Below, one piece after another: positions 46,341 to 57,951 of a stretch of DNA of 64,000 nt (positions within the stretch are counted from its first letter, which is position 1; each line of letters starts with the position of its first letter). The notes under the pieces were generated by a model. That model was not told the origin of the DNA. It saw only the letters and a list, made by a program, of their open reading frames with translations, and ran no database searches. The stretch comes from Hymenopus coronatus (taxonomy: Eukaryota > Arthropoda > Insecta > Mantodea > Hymenopodidae). Made by a program: the position numbers and the translations under genes. The stretch is taken from contig CM060895.1 of NCBI GenBank assembly GCA_030762935.1, positions 74,941,001 through 75,005,000 of the forward strand, given 5' to 3'.

Positions 46341-46539
46341 ATAACATTGTTAACAATCAAATCAACAAAATATCAGCATCTTTTAATAATAACAATCTCA
46401 GTCTCAGATTATTTTCATTTAATATTAATCACATCACTGTCACAAGCTTCTTTGCATATTTACAAAATTTAAAAAAAAAATTGTTCTATTAGTTCATCTC
46501 AATGAAGGGCCTGCATCCTGGATCTGAATGAACCTCTGC

Positions 46540-46830
46540 CACCTTCTAATGCCACCCTGCTACCGACAGCTTTTTCCAAAGCACATTCACCACCATGGAG
46601 GGTCGCCACCACCATAGTCATGGCAACACAACCCTGAAAGAGACATGTTGGAATGAAATGGAGATTAAATGATGGGATAGGAAGTTAAGGGAAATGAAGA
46701 AACCTTTCCAGCATTTTCCCAGTGACTCAGGGAAACCCCTGAAAAACCTTGGGGATACAAACCCACAACCTCCTGAATGCCACTTCTTAAATGCCTGAGC
46801 CACCAGACTTGGTATGCCATTTTGCACTTT
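46540..46830 (-). mobile_element. SINE, minus strand
   Basis: The minus strand reads GAGGTTGTGGGTTTGTATCCCC (B box), then CTGAGTCACTGGGAAAATGC and a CT-rich body. The borders are approximate. Confidence 0.45.
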
Positions 46831-46911
46831 CATTAATATTTCTTCCAAACCAACTGCAATCATTAGTGAAATTAGGAAATTCAATAAAATAAAGGAAACT
46901 TCACAGAGAAT

Positions 46912-47320
46912 TCAAAATATACATACACTTTATTTTTCCCATCAGTTTTCTTACATATGACACTTTAATCAAAACTATAATCTTTTTCTCAAAAAATAAA
47001 ATGCAACAAACATTTTTATTTATATACATACTTTGGGGTGAGAGGATATTCTTGAAAATCTACATTACATGCTTGGAAGATACTAGCTTAAATTCCAACT
47101 ACCTATTTAGCCTACTTTATGTCTTTAAGCTATGCTATTCTCTCTTTTACACTCATAAAAGCATGCACACACACACACACACACACATACAGAGAATATT
47201 TACTTAAGATGCTCTTTTTGGGGAGAGGGGGGCATTTGAACATTTCAAAATGTACAATTTAGATGAAATCTCAATATTATATTTTGAGTACTTCTTGATA
47301 CCTACTATATTATATTGTTT
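46912..47320 (+). repeat. Rep-A unit lacking its CTGATG end
   Basis: TTTAATCAAAACTATAATC, TTGAAAATCTACATTACATG, a CA run at 47166-47188 and GATGAAATCTCAATATTATA are in order. The hairpin has decayed. Confidence 0.6.
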
Positions 47321-48049
47321 GGTACTGAAAATTCAAAAATTTCCCAATATTCTTTAACCTGTTAGAAAGTGGTTGTCAACTAATTATTCAATTCCAAGGT
47401 TCAATATTGTGTTCCAGAGACATTTTTCTATTCACTGTATGTAATCATTTGAGAAAAGCATGGCTTTCTCATAACTGATTTTAAAATATCCACAAAAAAG
47501 TTATATATGCAACATGAAATTCAGCAAAATTTCTCACAATGTTCAAAACTTCATCTACTGTGAAATTATGTTGCAATACCTATATTAAAGATAATCTATA
47601 GAAACATTTTCTTAATGATAGAAAATGTAATTCGTTTGTAAGTCTGGAATAGGTAAATTATTATATCTAATTTTCTTCTTTATAAATAATGCAGATTATA
47701 TTAATAACTTTTTCAATCAAAGCATATGGATATTTTGATTATAAATAGTTTTACATATTAATATCCAATTATAATTTGTATCTCTGAAAGCATTATCTTA
47801 GATTAAATTTTTGTGTTCTGCTAATACATCATATTCTTAATTAATTGATATGTGAAAACAATTGTATAAAAACTGTAGATTTTTAAAAATTCACTCCCAG
47901 TATCTCTTAAGCTGATATTTGCTTACATGACGTGTATCAATCTGACTTGTATTGAATGAAGTTAAGATTGAATTATAAATATAAAAGCTACCATTAAATA
48001 CTTTATATAATACTGTTTTCTTCTTCTTCTTCCTCCTCCTCTTATTTAC
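47321..48049. other. AT-rich unique sequence
   Basis: No supported gene or repeat is seen between the Rep-A fragment and the SINE. Confidence 0.4.
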
Positions 48050-48285
48050 TCTCCTCAGTGCAGGATTTACACCCCCGAGGACTTATAAGCCAGCAGGTCA
48101 GATGTCTATTGAGGGACAGATAAGCTCTGGATCAGATAGACATGACAGTATGGTGATCCTGAATCCTGGTCCCCAAGGATTCAGGACCGGTGCTGCTTGT
48201 GCACCATAACACCACAAATCCTACATGAAGTCCTCTGCAATCGAACCCGGGTCTAACCACTCAGAAACTGTTCCATCATACTTCT
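48050..48285 (-). mobile_element. SINE-like repeat, minus strand
   Basis: The minus strand starts with CTGAGTGGTTAGACCCGGG and TTCGATTGCAGAGGAC (B box GGGTTCGATTGC). It continues with a body containing a CCTGAATCC/GGATTCAGG hairpin and ends in GAGGAGGAGGAAGAAG. The family is not identified. Confidence 0.5.
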
Positions 48286-48784
48286 TATAATTCTAAAATA
48301 ACTTCTATATTAAGACCTCTGCTAAACAATGGCTCATCAGCTGCCAGTGACTAATTTTGCTTGTTTTGTTTCTAAATGTTTTTGCTTATAAAACATCTTG
48401 TGGTTTGAATAGCACAAACACTACATTATTGTTCAAATTGTTGTAAATTCTTGAACAGAACAATGAAACAATAACAGTTTCTTATTTTAAATTGATAACT
48501 GATTTGTTGCAATAGGCACTGTGTAGTACAAAACTTGTATGTTTCCAGATGATGAGATCTATGCTCCATGCTATCTGGACTGGCTACTTGCAAAGAAACT
48601 TCTCTTGCTATCTGAAAATAAAAAACATATTATTAAAGAAAAGCTTTCAAGCAGTTAGAAAAGTTCTACTGAATGTTACAAAAACTCGCTCATTCATCCG
48701 CTCACTCTACAACATTAATGATATGAATTCAGAAGTTATTTGAGCTATTTTAATACAACCAAAAAATCTCACTCACTCACTCAC

Positions 48785-49018
48785 TCAAAAAGTCTTCCTA
48801 CAGCAAACCACCCTTTATGTGAAAAACTTTTTTCAAATCTTTTGTTTTCCCAAAAATAACTCTAATGATTTTCTGTGAACACTATATGAAGCCCTCTTCA
48901 TTAATAATACACTCTACATAAATCTACCTAACTGTGAACCACAAGAGATAGAAAACTTACTACAAAAAGACTTGGTTCTCTTTAATATACACAATTCATT
49001 TCAAATAACTTTTCACGT
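48785..49018 (-). repeat. Rep-A internal fragment
   Basis: CCACCCTTTATGTGAAAAAC, CTCTAATGATTTTC and ACCACAAGAGATAGAAAACTTACTAC in pieces. It lies just upstream of the Penelope-like element. Confidence 0.5.
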
Positions 49019-49034
49019 TTTGATGAAAACATCA

Positions 49035-50205
49035 TCTGCTTATTTCATCACACTCTAATCTCAACCTACTGTCTTTTCAACAAACATTACTATGAACAAA
49101 TAGATGAGGTGGCCATGGGTTCTCCTCTGTCACCAGCCATGGCCAAATTTATATGCAAGGGTTTGAACATCTGGTATTTAAAAATATGCCTCTTTCACCT
49201 GCACACTTTTTCTGCTATGTAGATGACACATTTGTAGTTTGACCACATGGAAGTGCCTTCCTGAACTTCTTAAACAGTATCCATTGCAACATCAAAATCA
49301 CCATGGTGATAGAGCAAACAATTGCTTATGAATGCTGGACTTACAAAAAGGAAGACAGCTTCTGTAGGATACAGTTGGCTTCCCTTAGGACACAAAGTGT
49401 ACATAAAACCCACGCACATTGATCTGTGCCTCAACAATACAAGCTGCGACCATCCCGCACAGAAACACACAGTACTTTCTGTGAATGAAAACAGACTTTG
49501 ATATATATGACCTCCCAGAATAAATTCAGCTTAGACAGAAGCTTTTTGGAAACTCCACCACATAACAAATGACTATGCAGAGAAAAAAGAAAGCTTAGTT
49601 ACAGCCATTATTCTGATGTAGGTGAGTGTTCCACAAAATTGCAAGAATACTGTCTAAATGCAGAATCAGAACAAATCAAACATCTGGGCTCAGTCAAAGT
49701 CAACTTGGCCTCTGCACTGCCAGTATTTACAAAATTCCCTGTGAATCCGGAAACATTTACATTGGCCAGATCAGGAGGATTGTGGAAGAGCACATCAAAG
49801 AACACCAACATTGCATCAGATTGGGCTACCCAGAAAGTCCACAGTGGCAGAACATATTTATGATATTGGTCATAAGATCATTCTTTCATCCCCAAAATAA
49901 TAGAAAAATCTACCAGTTATTCTGACAGACTGATAAAAGAAGCATAATACATAAAAATGTACAAAAATAATATAATTCACTGCATTGTCAGCATGCAAAG
50001 TGGTGCTTCGGCCTTCCACTCCAGGTATAAATACTGCCACCAGGGCAGTTTGCCTCCAGTTTCCTGATGATGGCAAGAGAGTATTCATTGAAAGCTCAGA
50101 AATTAGTCTAACACTAACCTGGCTGACATCCCGAAAAGAAATAATTAATAACCAGTGCTGGGAAAGTTTTAAGTCCTTGATTATTTCATGAAATAAATAA
50201 AAATA
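49035..50205 (+). pseudogene. Decayed Penelope-like element (RT and GIY-YIG endonuclease)
   Basis: Pieces in several frames match the Penelope plan in order. YYEQIDEVAMGSPLSPAMAKF occurs near 49090-49150. The RT catalytic box CYVDDTFVV has YVDD at 49216-49227. A LGHKVYIKPTH-type segment lies near 49385-49420. A GIY-YIG domain starts SIYKIPCESGNIYIGQ at 49722-49770 (GIY has become SIY, YIG intact) and is followed by EEHIKEHQHCIRLG. A 3' part at about 50020-50200 is shared with the inverted repeat at 36451-36672. Many stops and frameshifts make it inactive. Confidence 0.75.
50064..50093 (+). ncRNA. Hammerhead-like core in the Penelope-like element tail
   Basis: CTGATGA at 50064-50070 and GAAA at 50090-50093 are spaced 19 bases apart and sit at the position homologous to the motif at 36582-36614. 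Hammerhead ribozymes are established in Penelope-like elements. Stem II is poorly paired here, so this copy is probably inactive. Confidence 0.3.
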
Positions 50206-51049
50206 AGTTTCTGCAAGAAGAATTTGTAGAAAGTACTTGACATTCACAATGCATATCTAGCCACCACCAATTATTTTTAACACAGACTATAAATTCTGAG
50301 CATTCTGTGATGTACACCATAATGTTGCCTTTGTTTAGATTTCACTATTTTCATGGTAGAAAATGCTGTTTAAGTGTAATTTTGTCATTACCTTAATTCA
50401 TTCTATTAATAAAAATTCTCCACATAAAACATTTTTAAAACTATCCATACAAAAATTTCAAATTCGACAGCAAATGAGTTTATAAAAATATCTAGATATA
50501 TGTATTTTTTAATATTTAGAGTATTATTGTATAACATTATTTTTATTATTTATTCAAAAGTATCAATTTATTTCTCATATTTGGAGAATTATTTTTGAAA
50601 AAGTATATACCCATTTTCTTTAATGTACCTTTGAGAGGCAGTACAACATTTTTGAAACAAACTAATAAAAATTGCAGTTATGGATCGTTTTATGCATGAA
50701 AAAATGTTAAAAAAGTTTTGCAAAACAATAATACTTATAGTGGGGTGTGTTTGTTATAAGACATGCACCATTTATAGCTTCAGTTAACTGCTAGTTTAAA
50801 TGCATGGCCTGGAAAAAAGTATATATCTTCATTAAAGTCTGTAATTCGGATTATTTTACTATGACAATACATTTTTCTAATTTTTCAGAATTTCTTCTCA
50901 AATTTCTCGAGATGCATTACTTTGAATCAGTGAGTTTTAAAAAAGTATAATAAAACTGTTTAATCTGCTTTCCAGTTAGTATGCAATGTTTGATGTATAC
51001 CTTTGTTTTATTGTAATACCACTCAAGTTTCTGCTTGTTGTTATTATGA

Positions 51050-51088
<39 letters not shown>

Positions 51089-51319
51089 ATAAGTAAGGGG
51101 TGCTTGTAGCTGGCAAGAGGAAAAAAAGTATCAATAGTTTGTAGGTTGTTTTGCAAGTTTAACCTTGTTTTAACAAATTCAGTATTTTATCCCATGAAAG
51201 GACATCAGAAGCCCCAATAAAATAAATTTAAATGACAGACACCAGATATGCCTCATTTTATACATCCTAATTCTGATTCTATAAATCCCAAATTTCTTTT
51301 CCTATAATGACTTTAACAG
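50206..51319. other. AT-rich unique sequence
   Basis: Apart from an ATT run, nothing is recognised. Confidence 0.4.
51053..51087 (+). repeat. (ATT)n microsatellite
   Basis: About 12 ATT units in otherwise unremarkable AT-rich DNA. Confidence 0.9.
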
Positions 51320-51388
51320 TTATACTTGCTTTTCACTATCTCTATTATGTGTAGTAAGCAGGGAAGTGTTGAATTCCATTAAAAAAAC
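51320..51388 (-). repeat. Rep-A hairpin-end scrap
   Basis: TATGTGTAGTAAGCAGGGAAG and GAATTCCATT give about 70 bases of the hairpin end, directly before a copy of opposite orientation. Confidence 0.4.
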
Positions 51389-52222
51389 CTGATTTGTTAT
51401 AATTGCATAACTTTCTCTACATCTTGGTAACAAATTATTGTTGAAAATCTTATTCATCTAACTACTATATGCTGATCGAGATAACATTAGCAGAAATGGC
51501 CTCATTACTTGCTTCCTTGTATGTAGAAGGAAAAAGAGAATTATCTAAATTAAAGCGATAGTGAATCTTTATAAAATTGGTTTCAGTGTGGTTTAAATCC
51601 ATTTTATTTGTATGGCCAGGCGTTGACAAGTTTCAGTATGAGAATAGTTTAAATATTTTAAAACTGAAACCAATAACAAAGAATATCTTGGATGGTCCAC
51701 TCCAAGAAAAAATGTAGGTATATGACAAATTGTGTGTTTTAAAGCGATGTACTCTCTTGTGCAATGAGTCTTTTTCTTTCTCTTACAGTTTACAAGTTAC
51801 TCAAAATTCAGCAAAATTCACCCAGAAAAAAGAGGCTCTTCCCAGAAGCTTCAAGATATACATTTTATTTTCCATTTAAATGTGTTTAATATATGGCATT
51901 TTAATCAAAATCGTTAGAGCCATTTTTGAGAAAAAGAAAATTTTAGAATTTTTTTTCCATGTAAACTGTAGTTTGGAGTGAGAGGATTTTTTTCAAAATT
52001 TTCTTGTCGCATCCTTGAAAGATACTAAATTTAATTGGTTTGGTATTTTACCGACTTTTCGTCTTTGAGTTACCGTATTCACGGACACGGACCTTTTTCT
52101 AAAATGCTTTCTTGTACACAGAGAACATTAAAATGTGTATTTCCGGTGAAATCTCGGTATCGAATTCTTGGTTGGAGTGCAATAACTTTTCGATCTATGT
52201 ATCATGTACTATGTAAAGAAAG
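51389..52222 (+). repeat. Rep-A copy, complete
   Basis: CTGATTTGTTATAATTGCAT, GACTTTTCGTCTTTGAG, GGTGAAATCTCGGTATCGAA and ACTATGTAAAGAAAGTATG are present. The CA block is short. Confidence 0.75.
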
Positions 52223-52380
52223 TATGTTTCGTATCCTCGGAAGATCATACACACAGACATATACACATATCTTTTTCTATAAATGATCTTTTTATTCAGA
52301 GGTGTTAAAATGTATACTTCTGGCGAAATATTGATATTGATTTTCATGGGTGAATACAATACTTACCACGTATACAAAAA
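52223..52380 (+). repeat. Rep-A unit lacking its CTGATG end
   Basis: It starts at TTTCGTATCCTCGGAAGATC, continues through a CA-type block and GGCGAAATATTGATATTG, and ends near a hairpin remnant. It follows a complete copy directly. Confidence 0.6.
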
Positions 52381-53146
52381 ACTATTATGTATTACATTCA
52401 TATTTTTTCTCTACCTATTCTGTAACAAATACTTTTTAAAAAAATTCTTTTATCTATTTCATGCTGACTGACATAATCATTTGTGAAATGGTCTAGTTAT
52501 AGTTCCTTTTAGGTAGAATGGAAATAAGAGAACACTTGGCTAAAGCGATAGTCAAATCTTTTAAAAGCTGGTTGCTATGTGATTGAAATTTGGTTCTATT
52601 TGCATAGCCAGGAGTTGACTAAGTTCCCGTAAGAGAAACATGTTAAGCATTTTAAAATTGAAACAAATAATAAGCAATCTCTAATCTCCACAAAAATGTA
52701 TATGACATAAATTTTGTGTTTTAACGGGTCTGTATTTCTTGTGTAGTAATTTTTCTCTCTCTGATGGCTTATCAGTTTGCAAACATCGTTCAGAATGAAG
52801 AAGACTTTAGAAGCTATTCACAGAAAATCAAAGGATATACAATTTATGTTCATATAGGTGTCTTTAATGCACGTATTATAATTAAATTCGTTAACCATGA
52901 TTTAGAAAAACGAAAATTTCGAAAAAATGATCCATGTGTAGGAGAGTTTCGGGTGAGGGAAGACAGGAAACTGAAATACCAACACACACATATGCACATG
53001 AATCTCTTTCTAAGCATTCCTTTTATGGAGTCAGAGGACTTAAAAATATGCATTTCTGATGAAATCTCGTTATGGGATTTTTTTGAGGAAATCAGTACCT
53101 TCTCTATCTAGTATGTACGTACATATTTGGTAGAGAAAATAAAAAT
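52381..53146 (+). repeat. Rep-A copy, near complete
   Basis: It starts near TATGTATTACATTCATAT and ends CTATCTAGTATGTACGTACATA then GGTAGAGAAAATAAAAA in pieces. An internal deletion removed the palindrome AAATACCAA. Confidence 0.7.
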
Positions 53147-53776
53147 AGGATATCACACCTATATAGTATAAAAATCTGTGAAATCCTAGAGCACTGGTTT
53201 ATTTGTTCTGAATTTTATACTTCTGGAACAAATAATTTGCCTAAAAAAGTTAAATTAAATATCATAAATTTAACATTGCAAGCATAGATTGAACCTTCCT
53301 AAAGCTGTGTAAAAAAACATTTGACCAAAAATTGTGATAAATTAAAAAAATAGATTTTATCATAGTAAAATGATATTTATTCTATAACTTAAGTTTTTTT
53401 CCACGTGGTAAAATCAACTAAGCTATAAATGAGTAGGCGCATGCTTATTAAAAAGCATTCCCAACTTTAAACATTTTTTCTAAAAAATTGTCAACACTTT
53501 TCCATATTAAAAATGCCCTCACGATGAAAGTTTTTACTAATTTATTCTAAAATTTTAAACTGCTTCTCAAAAGTACATAAAAAGAAATAGTCACATCATT
53601 TTTCGAAAAAAATGCACAGAATTTGAGAAATAAATTATTACATTTAGAATGATAAATCTTTTTGTAGAGTACGAAAAGTAATAATTTGTCTACATTAATT
53701 AGGGCTAACGTAAAAATACATTATGATAGATCTATTTGTAGGCTCCTTTGCTGTAAAACTGACTTCTATGTGAGTG

Positions 53777-54652
53777 TTTTTTACTTTCTCTACACGTAAT
53801 ATATAATAGTGTATAGAAAATGTATTGTGATGCACCCAAAAATTCGATATCGAGATTTCACAGAAAATATATGTTTTGTGACCCCTAAATAAAAAAAGGC
53901 ATTGTTATAAAAAGGTTCGTGTATGTATGTGTGTGTCTATGTCTGTGGACAGCATAGATCAAAAACGAAAAGACGTTAAATACCAAACTTGGTATTTAAG
54001 TTTGGTATCTTCCAAGAATGCGAAAATCCCCCACCCCAAACTACCCTTTACATTGAACATTTTTCGAAAATTTTGATTTTCTCAAAAATGGCTTTAACGA
54101 TTTGGATTAAAATGTCTCATGTTTAAGATACTTTTATGACATACGAAATGTATATTTTGAATTTTCTGGGAATAGCCTCTGAAGAGCTATTCATTCTGGA
54201 TGACTTTTATATATCTGGCAAACCGTAAAAGATATACTAAAACGTACTACACAAAAATGTAGACCTGCTTAAAACAGACAATTTAGGTCATATATGTTTT
54301 TTTACTTTTTTTTTCTAGGTATTCCGGATTATTGGTTTCAATTTTAGCCACTTAAACTTTTCTCAAACGGGAAGACATATTTCTTCTCGTTCCTCGTTTG
54401 TTTAATCCTAGCAAGCAAAGAGATTGGAATTTCAATTGTTTCACATTGCGACCATCTTTTACGGGACGAGACTGTCGCTTTAGCCCGTGCATTTTCTTAC
54501 TTCCCTTTTACTTACAAGGAAGCTAGTAATAAGACTAATTCTGCTAATGTAACTTGGTTAGCATGATGTAGATAACAGATTAATGTTTTAAATAAAATTT
54601 TTGTTTACTGAACAGCTAGAGGACATCATGTGAATGGAACGCATTAGAAGTT
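53777..54652 (-). repeat. Rep-A copy, complete (876 bp)
   Basis: The ends are clear: TTTTTTACTTTCTCTACACG and GACATCATGTGAATGGAACG. AAATACCAAACTTGGTATTT is intact at about 53979-53998. Confidence 0.85.
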
Positions 54653-54654
54653 TT

Positions 54655-54787
54655 CCTTTCAACTTACAAGGCACCATTTCTACTAATGTTTATCTCGATT
54701 ATCATGAAATAGAAGAATAAGCTTTTTAACAATAATTTGTTACAGAGATGTAGAGAAAGTCACGAGTAGAATACATAAGATTTTTTA
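54655..54787 (-). repeat. Rep-A CTGATG-end fragment
   Basis: ACTAATGTTTATCTCGATTA, ATAATTTGTTACAGAGATG and GTAGAGAAAGTCACGAG repeat the far end right after a complete copy. Confidence 0.6.
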
Positions 54788-55109
54788 AAAATGGATCATT
54801 TTTATTAGAACATGAATCAAGAAAATACAAACTATTATTTAAACAATAATGCAAGTTAAAATTTTTATACTTGGCAAAAATACCACTATTACTGTGTATT
54901 AATAACGGGTATACATTGCAATAAAATAAATATGTTACATACTGTGGATTTTTCAAATTACACAAAACTTAAAAGAAAATAAGCGTGTCGTGATGTCGTG
55001 GGCATTCAGTAAAGTGTATCACCAGTTAGAAAAAGCTGGGAATCACTGGCCTAAACCATAATGCAGATGAAGTGCAGCATTTTCAGAATATGATAACCTT
55101 GTGCCAAAG

Positions 55110-55355
55110 TTTGGGAATAGAGGGTTTGAGGTTGGAAACCGGCCTTTGTAGTTGCCAAGTCTTCCACTTACTAGTCCCTTAAATTGAGGCGCGAATCTCG
55201 ACTTGCAAGCAGAGTCATTGATCCTCCAGGAAAGAGAGATTTTACTATGTTGCCTCTCACCCTAGTACAAGTTGTGTTTTGTTTATTAATGGCTATTGCC
55301 CAATGGCAGGAGTAGCGGTCCCGTTTGAAGGCCACCATGTTATGGAGGAAACTAT
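55110..55355. repeat. Dispersed repeat shared with 18050-18290
   Basis: It is the second copy of the unclassified repeat, about 110 bases downstream of the stop of the six-cysteine gene and possibly within its 3' UTR or 3' intron. It supplies the AATAAA-type signal at 55282-55287. Confidence 0.65.
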
Positions 55356-55465
55356 ATGATTTAAAGAAGAGTGCATAGAGAAACTTATTGAATATAACAC
55401 ATCATTTAGATGAGAATGTAACTTACCAGAACACCGTAAGTGCAGGTAAACGTTGATATGACTAA

Positions 55466-55852
55466 TTACACGTCATCAACCAGATGATGTTCACTGTAGC
55501 GACATCCCCAACCTATCGTTAGCGTATTATTCAGAATCGTTTTATCGGTATTTTTATCGATTATAGAATACGCTATTTTACTGTAATGCTGATGACAGGT
55601 TGGTTTCTCGTCCACACAGATGTAGTTGGGGATGACTTCTGGTATTCTTCTCGTATCTTTAGCACTGTAATTGTCATTGCAAGCGACAAACCTGCACGAA
55701 GGCTGATTACTTCCTAATGTTGTGAGGTGAGTGGAGTCCACGTCGCAGTTCTCTGGTATCTCTACGCGGAATGGCTCCAAGGACACTGGAGCAGCAGTAG
55801 CTCCTACAATGGCCGCCGCGATAATAGCAAATAAAACCTTCTGGCACTTCAT
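55466..55852 (-). CDS. Secreted six-cysteine protein, possibly IL-17-like cystine-knot cytokine
   Basis: The 128-codon open frame starts at ATG (55852) and ends at TAA (55466-55468). Residues 1-21 form a signal peptide (MKCQKVLFAIIAAAIVGATA, then A/PVS). The mature part has six cysteines at about 36, 53, 58, 79, 86 and 117. The segment DTRRIPEVIPNYIC, then a C, then YSII and IGWGCRY resembles the IL-17 fold pattern (D-x2-R-x-P-x2-I..C, V/I-L strand, VGCTC near the end). This resemblance is weak and by eye; spaetzle/PTTH-type knots or an unrelated defence protein remain possible. The frame is free of introns. About 40 bases past the stop is a consensus donor CTG|GTAAGT (intron from 55426 downward), so a 3' UTR intron is possible. 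TTTATT at 55282-55287 gives an AATAAA on this strand. Confidence 0.72.
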   Translation of the reverse strand: MKCQKVLFAIIAAAIVGATAAPVSLEPFRVEIPENCDVDSTHLTTLGSNQPSCRFVACNDNYSAKDTRRIPEVIPNYICVDEKPTCHQHYSKIAYSIIDKNTDKTILNNTLTIGWGCRYSEHHLVDDV

Positions 55853-55860
55853 TGTTATGT

Positions 55861-55891
55861 GACTGAAGATTAATGACGATCGGCTTTTATA
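55861..55891 (-). promoter_or_regulatory. Core promoter (TATA box and initiator) of the six-cysteine gene
   Basis: On the minus strand TATAAAAG occupies 55884-55891 and TCAGTC occupies 55861-55866. The initiator A is 27 bases from the first T of the TATA box, the normal spacing for an arthropod TATA/Inr promoter. Transcription would start about 11 bases before the ATG, giving a very short 5' UTR. Confidence 0.6.
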
Positions 55892-55919
55892 TTCAACTGT
55901 TTGAAGTTTTGGGAATCAC

Positions 55920-55956
55920 AACATTTCCGTCCTATGCGGAAATGTTACTGACGTCA
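55920..55956. promoter_or_regulatory. CRE palindrome and flanking inverted repeat upstream of the six-cysteine gene
   Basis: TGACGTCA at 55949-55956 is a perfect cAMP-response/ATF palindrome about 90 bases upstream of the predicted start. Next to it, AACATTTCCG (55920-55929) and CGGAAATGTT (55937-55946) form a perfect 10-base inverted repeat with a 7-base centre. That these sites regulate the gene is inference from position. Confidence 0.4.
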
Positions 55957-56411
55957 GAATTCACTTCCTATTTAGAGGATCGCGTAAGCTTTCCTTATCA
56001 TTCATCTTTAGCGTTTACGTGGCACTCCCAAACTACTATTTCGGCCTTCAGGGACTAAACCTTAATGCAGACTCTCCAAAGTTTACGTCATCACAGTTAT
56101 TGTACTGCACTAAAGCGCTGTATTATACAAGTAGAACAATCCGCCATTTTGAATCACATAATCAAGGTGGCAGCGAGATGATTTTCGGCAAGAAAAATAT
56201 GTGTATATGCGTTTAAGGTAGCGATACATACACGTTTCATTCAATTTATATAACGTATGTTTAATGTGCAAAAGAACGACACGAATTACTTTTTATATGT
56301 TACACAAAAGAGAAACTATAAGGTTAAAAGCAAAGCATTGCTACCCCAGTAGCAATTCGTACCTAATGTTCTTCTGTTGATTAATTAGTTATAAGTGGAA
56401 AATTATAGATG

Positions 56412-56612
56412 ATATTTAAAATCCGATTACATATTATTGAAACCAGTTAAAATTGACGTATTTCTTATACTGCATGCCCACATCTATGTATAATAGATTA
56501 GAGATGTCTTAATCTTACGTTAATTAATGTTATGTAATTTCTTAGTGTTATAATAAAATGCAAAACAAAATAGCTTACGGATTCTTTTACGTTTTTATGA
56601 TTAAAGTAGCGG
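56412..56612 (+). repeat. Local duplication, left copy
   Basis: TTTAAAATCCGATTACATAT..TAGCTTACGGATTCTTTTAC, then GTTTTTATGATTAAAGTAG, matches 57752-57955 in the same orientation. It is followed by a GGT run. Confidence 0.75.
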
Positions 56613-56647
56613 TGGTGGTGGTGGTGGTGGTGCTGGTGGTGGTGGTT
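56605..56647 (+). repeat. (GGT)n microsatellite
   Basis: GGT units with one GCT interruption, directly after the left host-segment duplicate. Confidence 0.9.
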
Positions 56648-56690
56648 TCAACTACACTAATTAGCATTAATGGAGTCAGTTAAAAAAAAT

Positions 56691-57512
56691 CTGATGTGTA
56701 CCATTCACATGGCTTTCTCTATATCTCTGCAACAAATTATTCTTAAAAAGCTTATATTTCTATTTACTTTATGCTAATCAGAAAAAAAAAAAAATAGCAG
56801 AAATGCTTCCTTGTAAGTAGAAGCGAAATAAGGGACTACCATAGGTTAAAGTGACAGTCAAAAGCTGTTTGCTATGTCAATGAAGTTCCTTTGTTTATTT
56901 GGATCGTAGTTGACAAGTTCCTGTATGAGAAAAATATAAGTTTTTCATAGCAAAAACCAAAAATAAGAAAGTCTCAAAAACGACGAACTCCACGAAAAAA
57001 AATTATATAACATAAATTTTGTGTTTTAACGTGCTCTACATTTTTGTGTAATAAGTTTTTGTCCATCTCTTATGGTTTACCAGTTATTCAAAATTCCGTG
57101 AAATTCATCCAGAATAAACTACTCTTCAGAGGCTATTCCTATAAAATTCAAGATATACATTTTATTTGTCAGGTAAATATGTTTAATATACGAATTTTTA
57201 ATCAAAATCAAAATTTTCGAAAAAAGATCCATGGAAAGGGATTTTTCTGAAAATCTTCGTGCCGCATCCCTGGAAGATACAAACTTAAATACCAAGTTTG
57301 GTATTTTACCGACTTTTCGTTTTTGAGTTATCGTGTTCACAGACACACGGACACGCACACACAAACACGGACCTTTTTGTGAAAATGTTTCTTTTGGATA
57401 TTGGGGACCCTAAAACACATATTTCCGGTGAAATCTCGGTATCGAATTTTTTGGTGGAGTGCAATACCTTCTCTATACACTATATACATAGTGCATATAG
57501 AGAAAGTAAAAA
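56691..57512 (+). repeat. Rep-A copy, complete (822 bp)
   Basis: From CTGATGTGTACCATTCACAT to ATATAGAGAAAGTAAAAA. It joins head-to-tail to the next unit with no spacer. Confidence 0.85.
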
Positions 57513-57750
57513 CTGATGTGTCACATGATTTTCTCTAGCTGCTCTACAATCTTCTTACAAAAGATTATTCTTCTTTCTATGCTATGCTAATCGAAATAAA
57601 CGTTAGCAGAATGTTCTTATTAATTAGTCCCTTATAAGTAGAAGGGAACTAAAGGAATTCGCTATGCTAAAGTGATAGTCAAATGTTTTAAAAGATATCG
57701 TTATGCGATTGTCATTGCAAATCGCTTCTTTGCTTGGCCAAGAGTAGAAA
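57513..57750 (+). repeat. Rep-A CTGATG-end fragment, tandem
   Basis: It starts CTGATGTGTCACATGATTTT and stops near TTGGCCAAGAGTAGAAAT, where a duplicated host segment begins. Confidence 0.75.
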
Positions 57751-57751
57751 T

Positions 57752-57951
57752 ATTTAAAATCCAATTATATATTCTTAAAACTAGTTAAAACTAACGTATT
57801 TTTACACTGCATGCTCTTATCTATAATAGAACAGGAATAACGGGTGTGTTAATCTGACATTAATTGATGCCATGCACTTTCTTATTTTTACAATAAAATA
57901 TAAAATGAAGTAGCTTACGGATTCTTTTACGTTTTTATGACTGTAGTAGTA

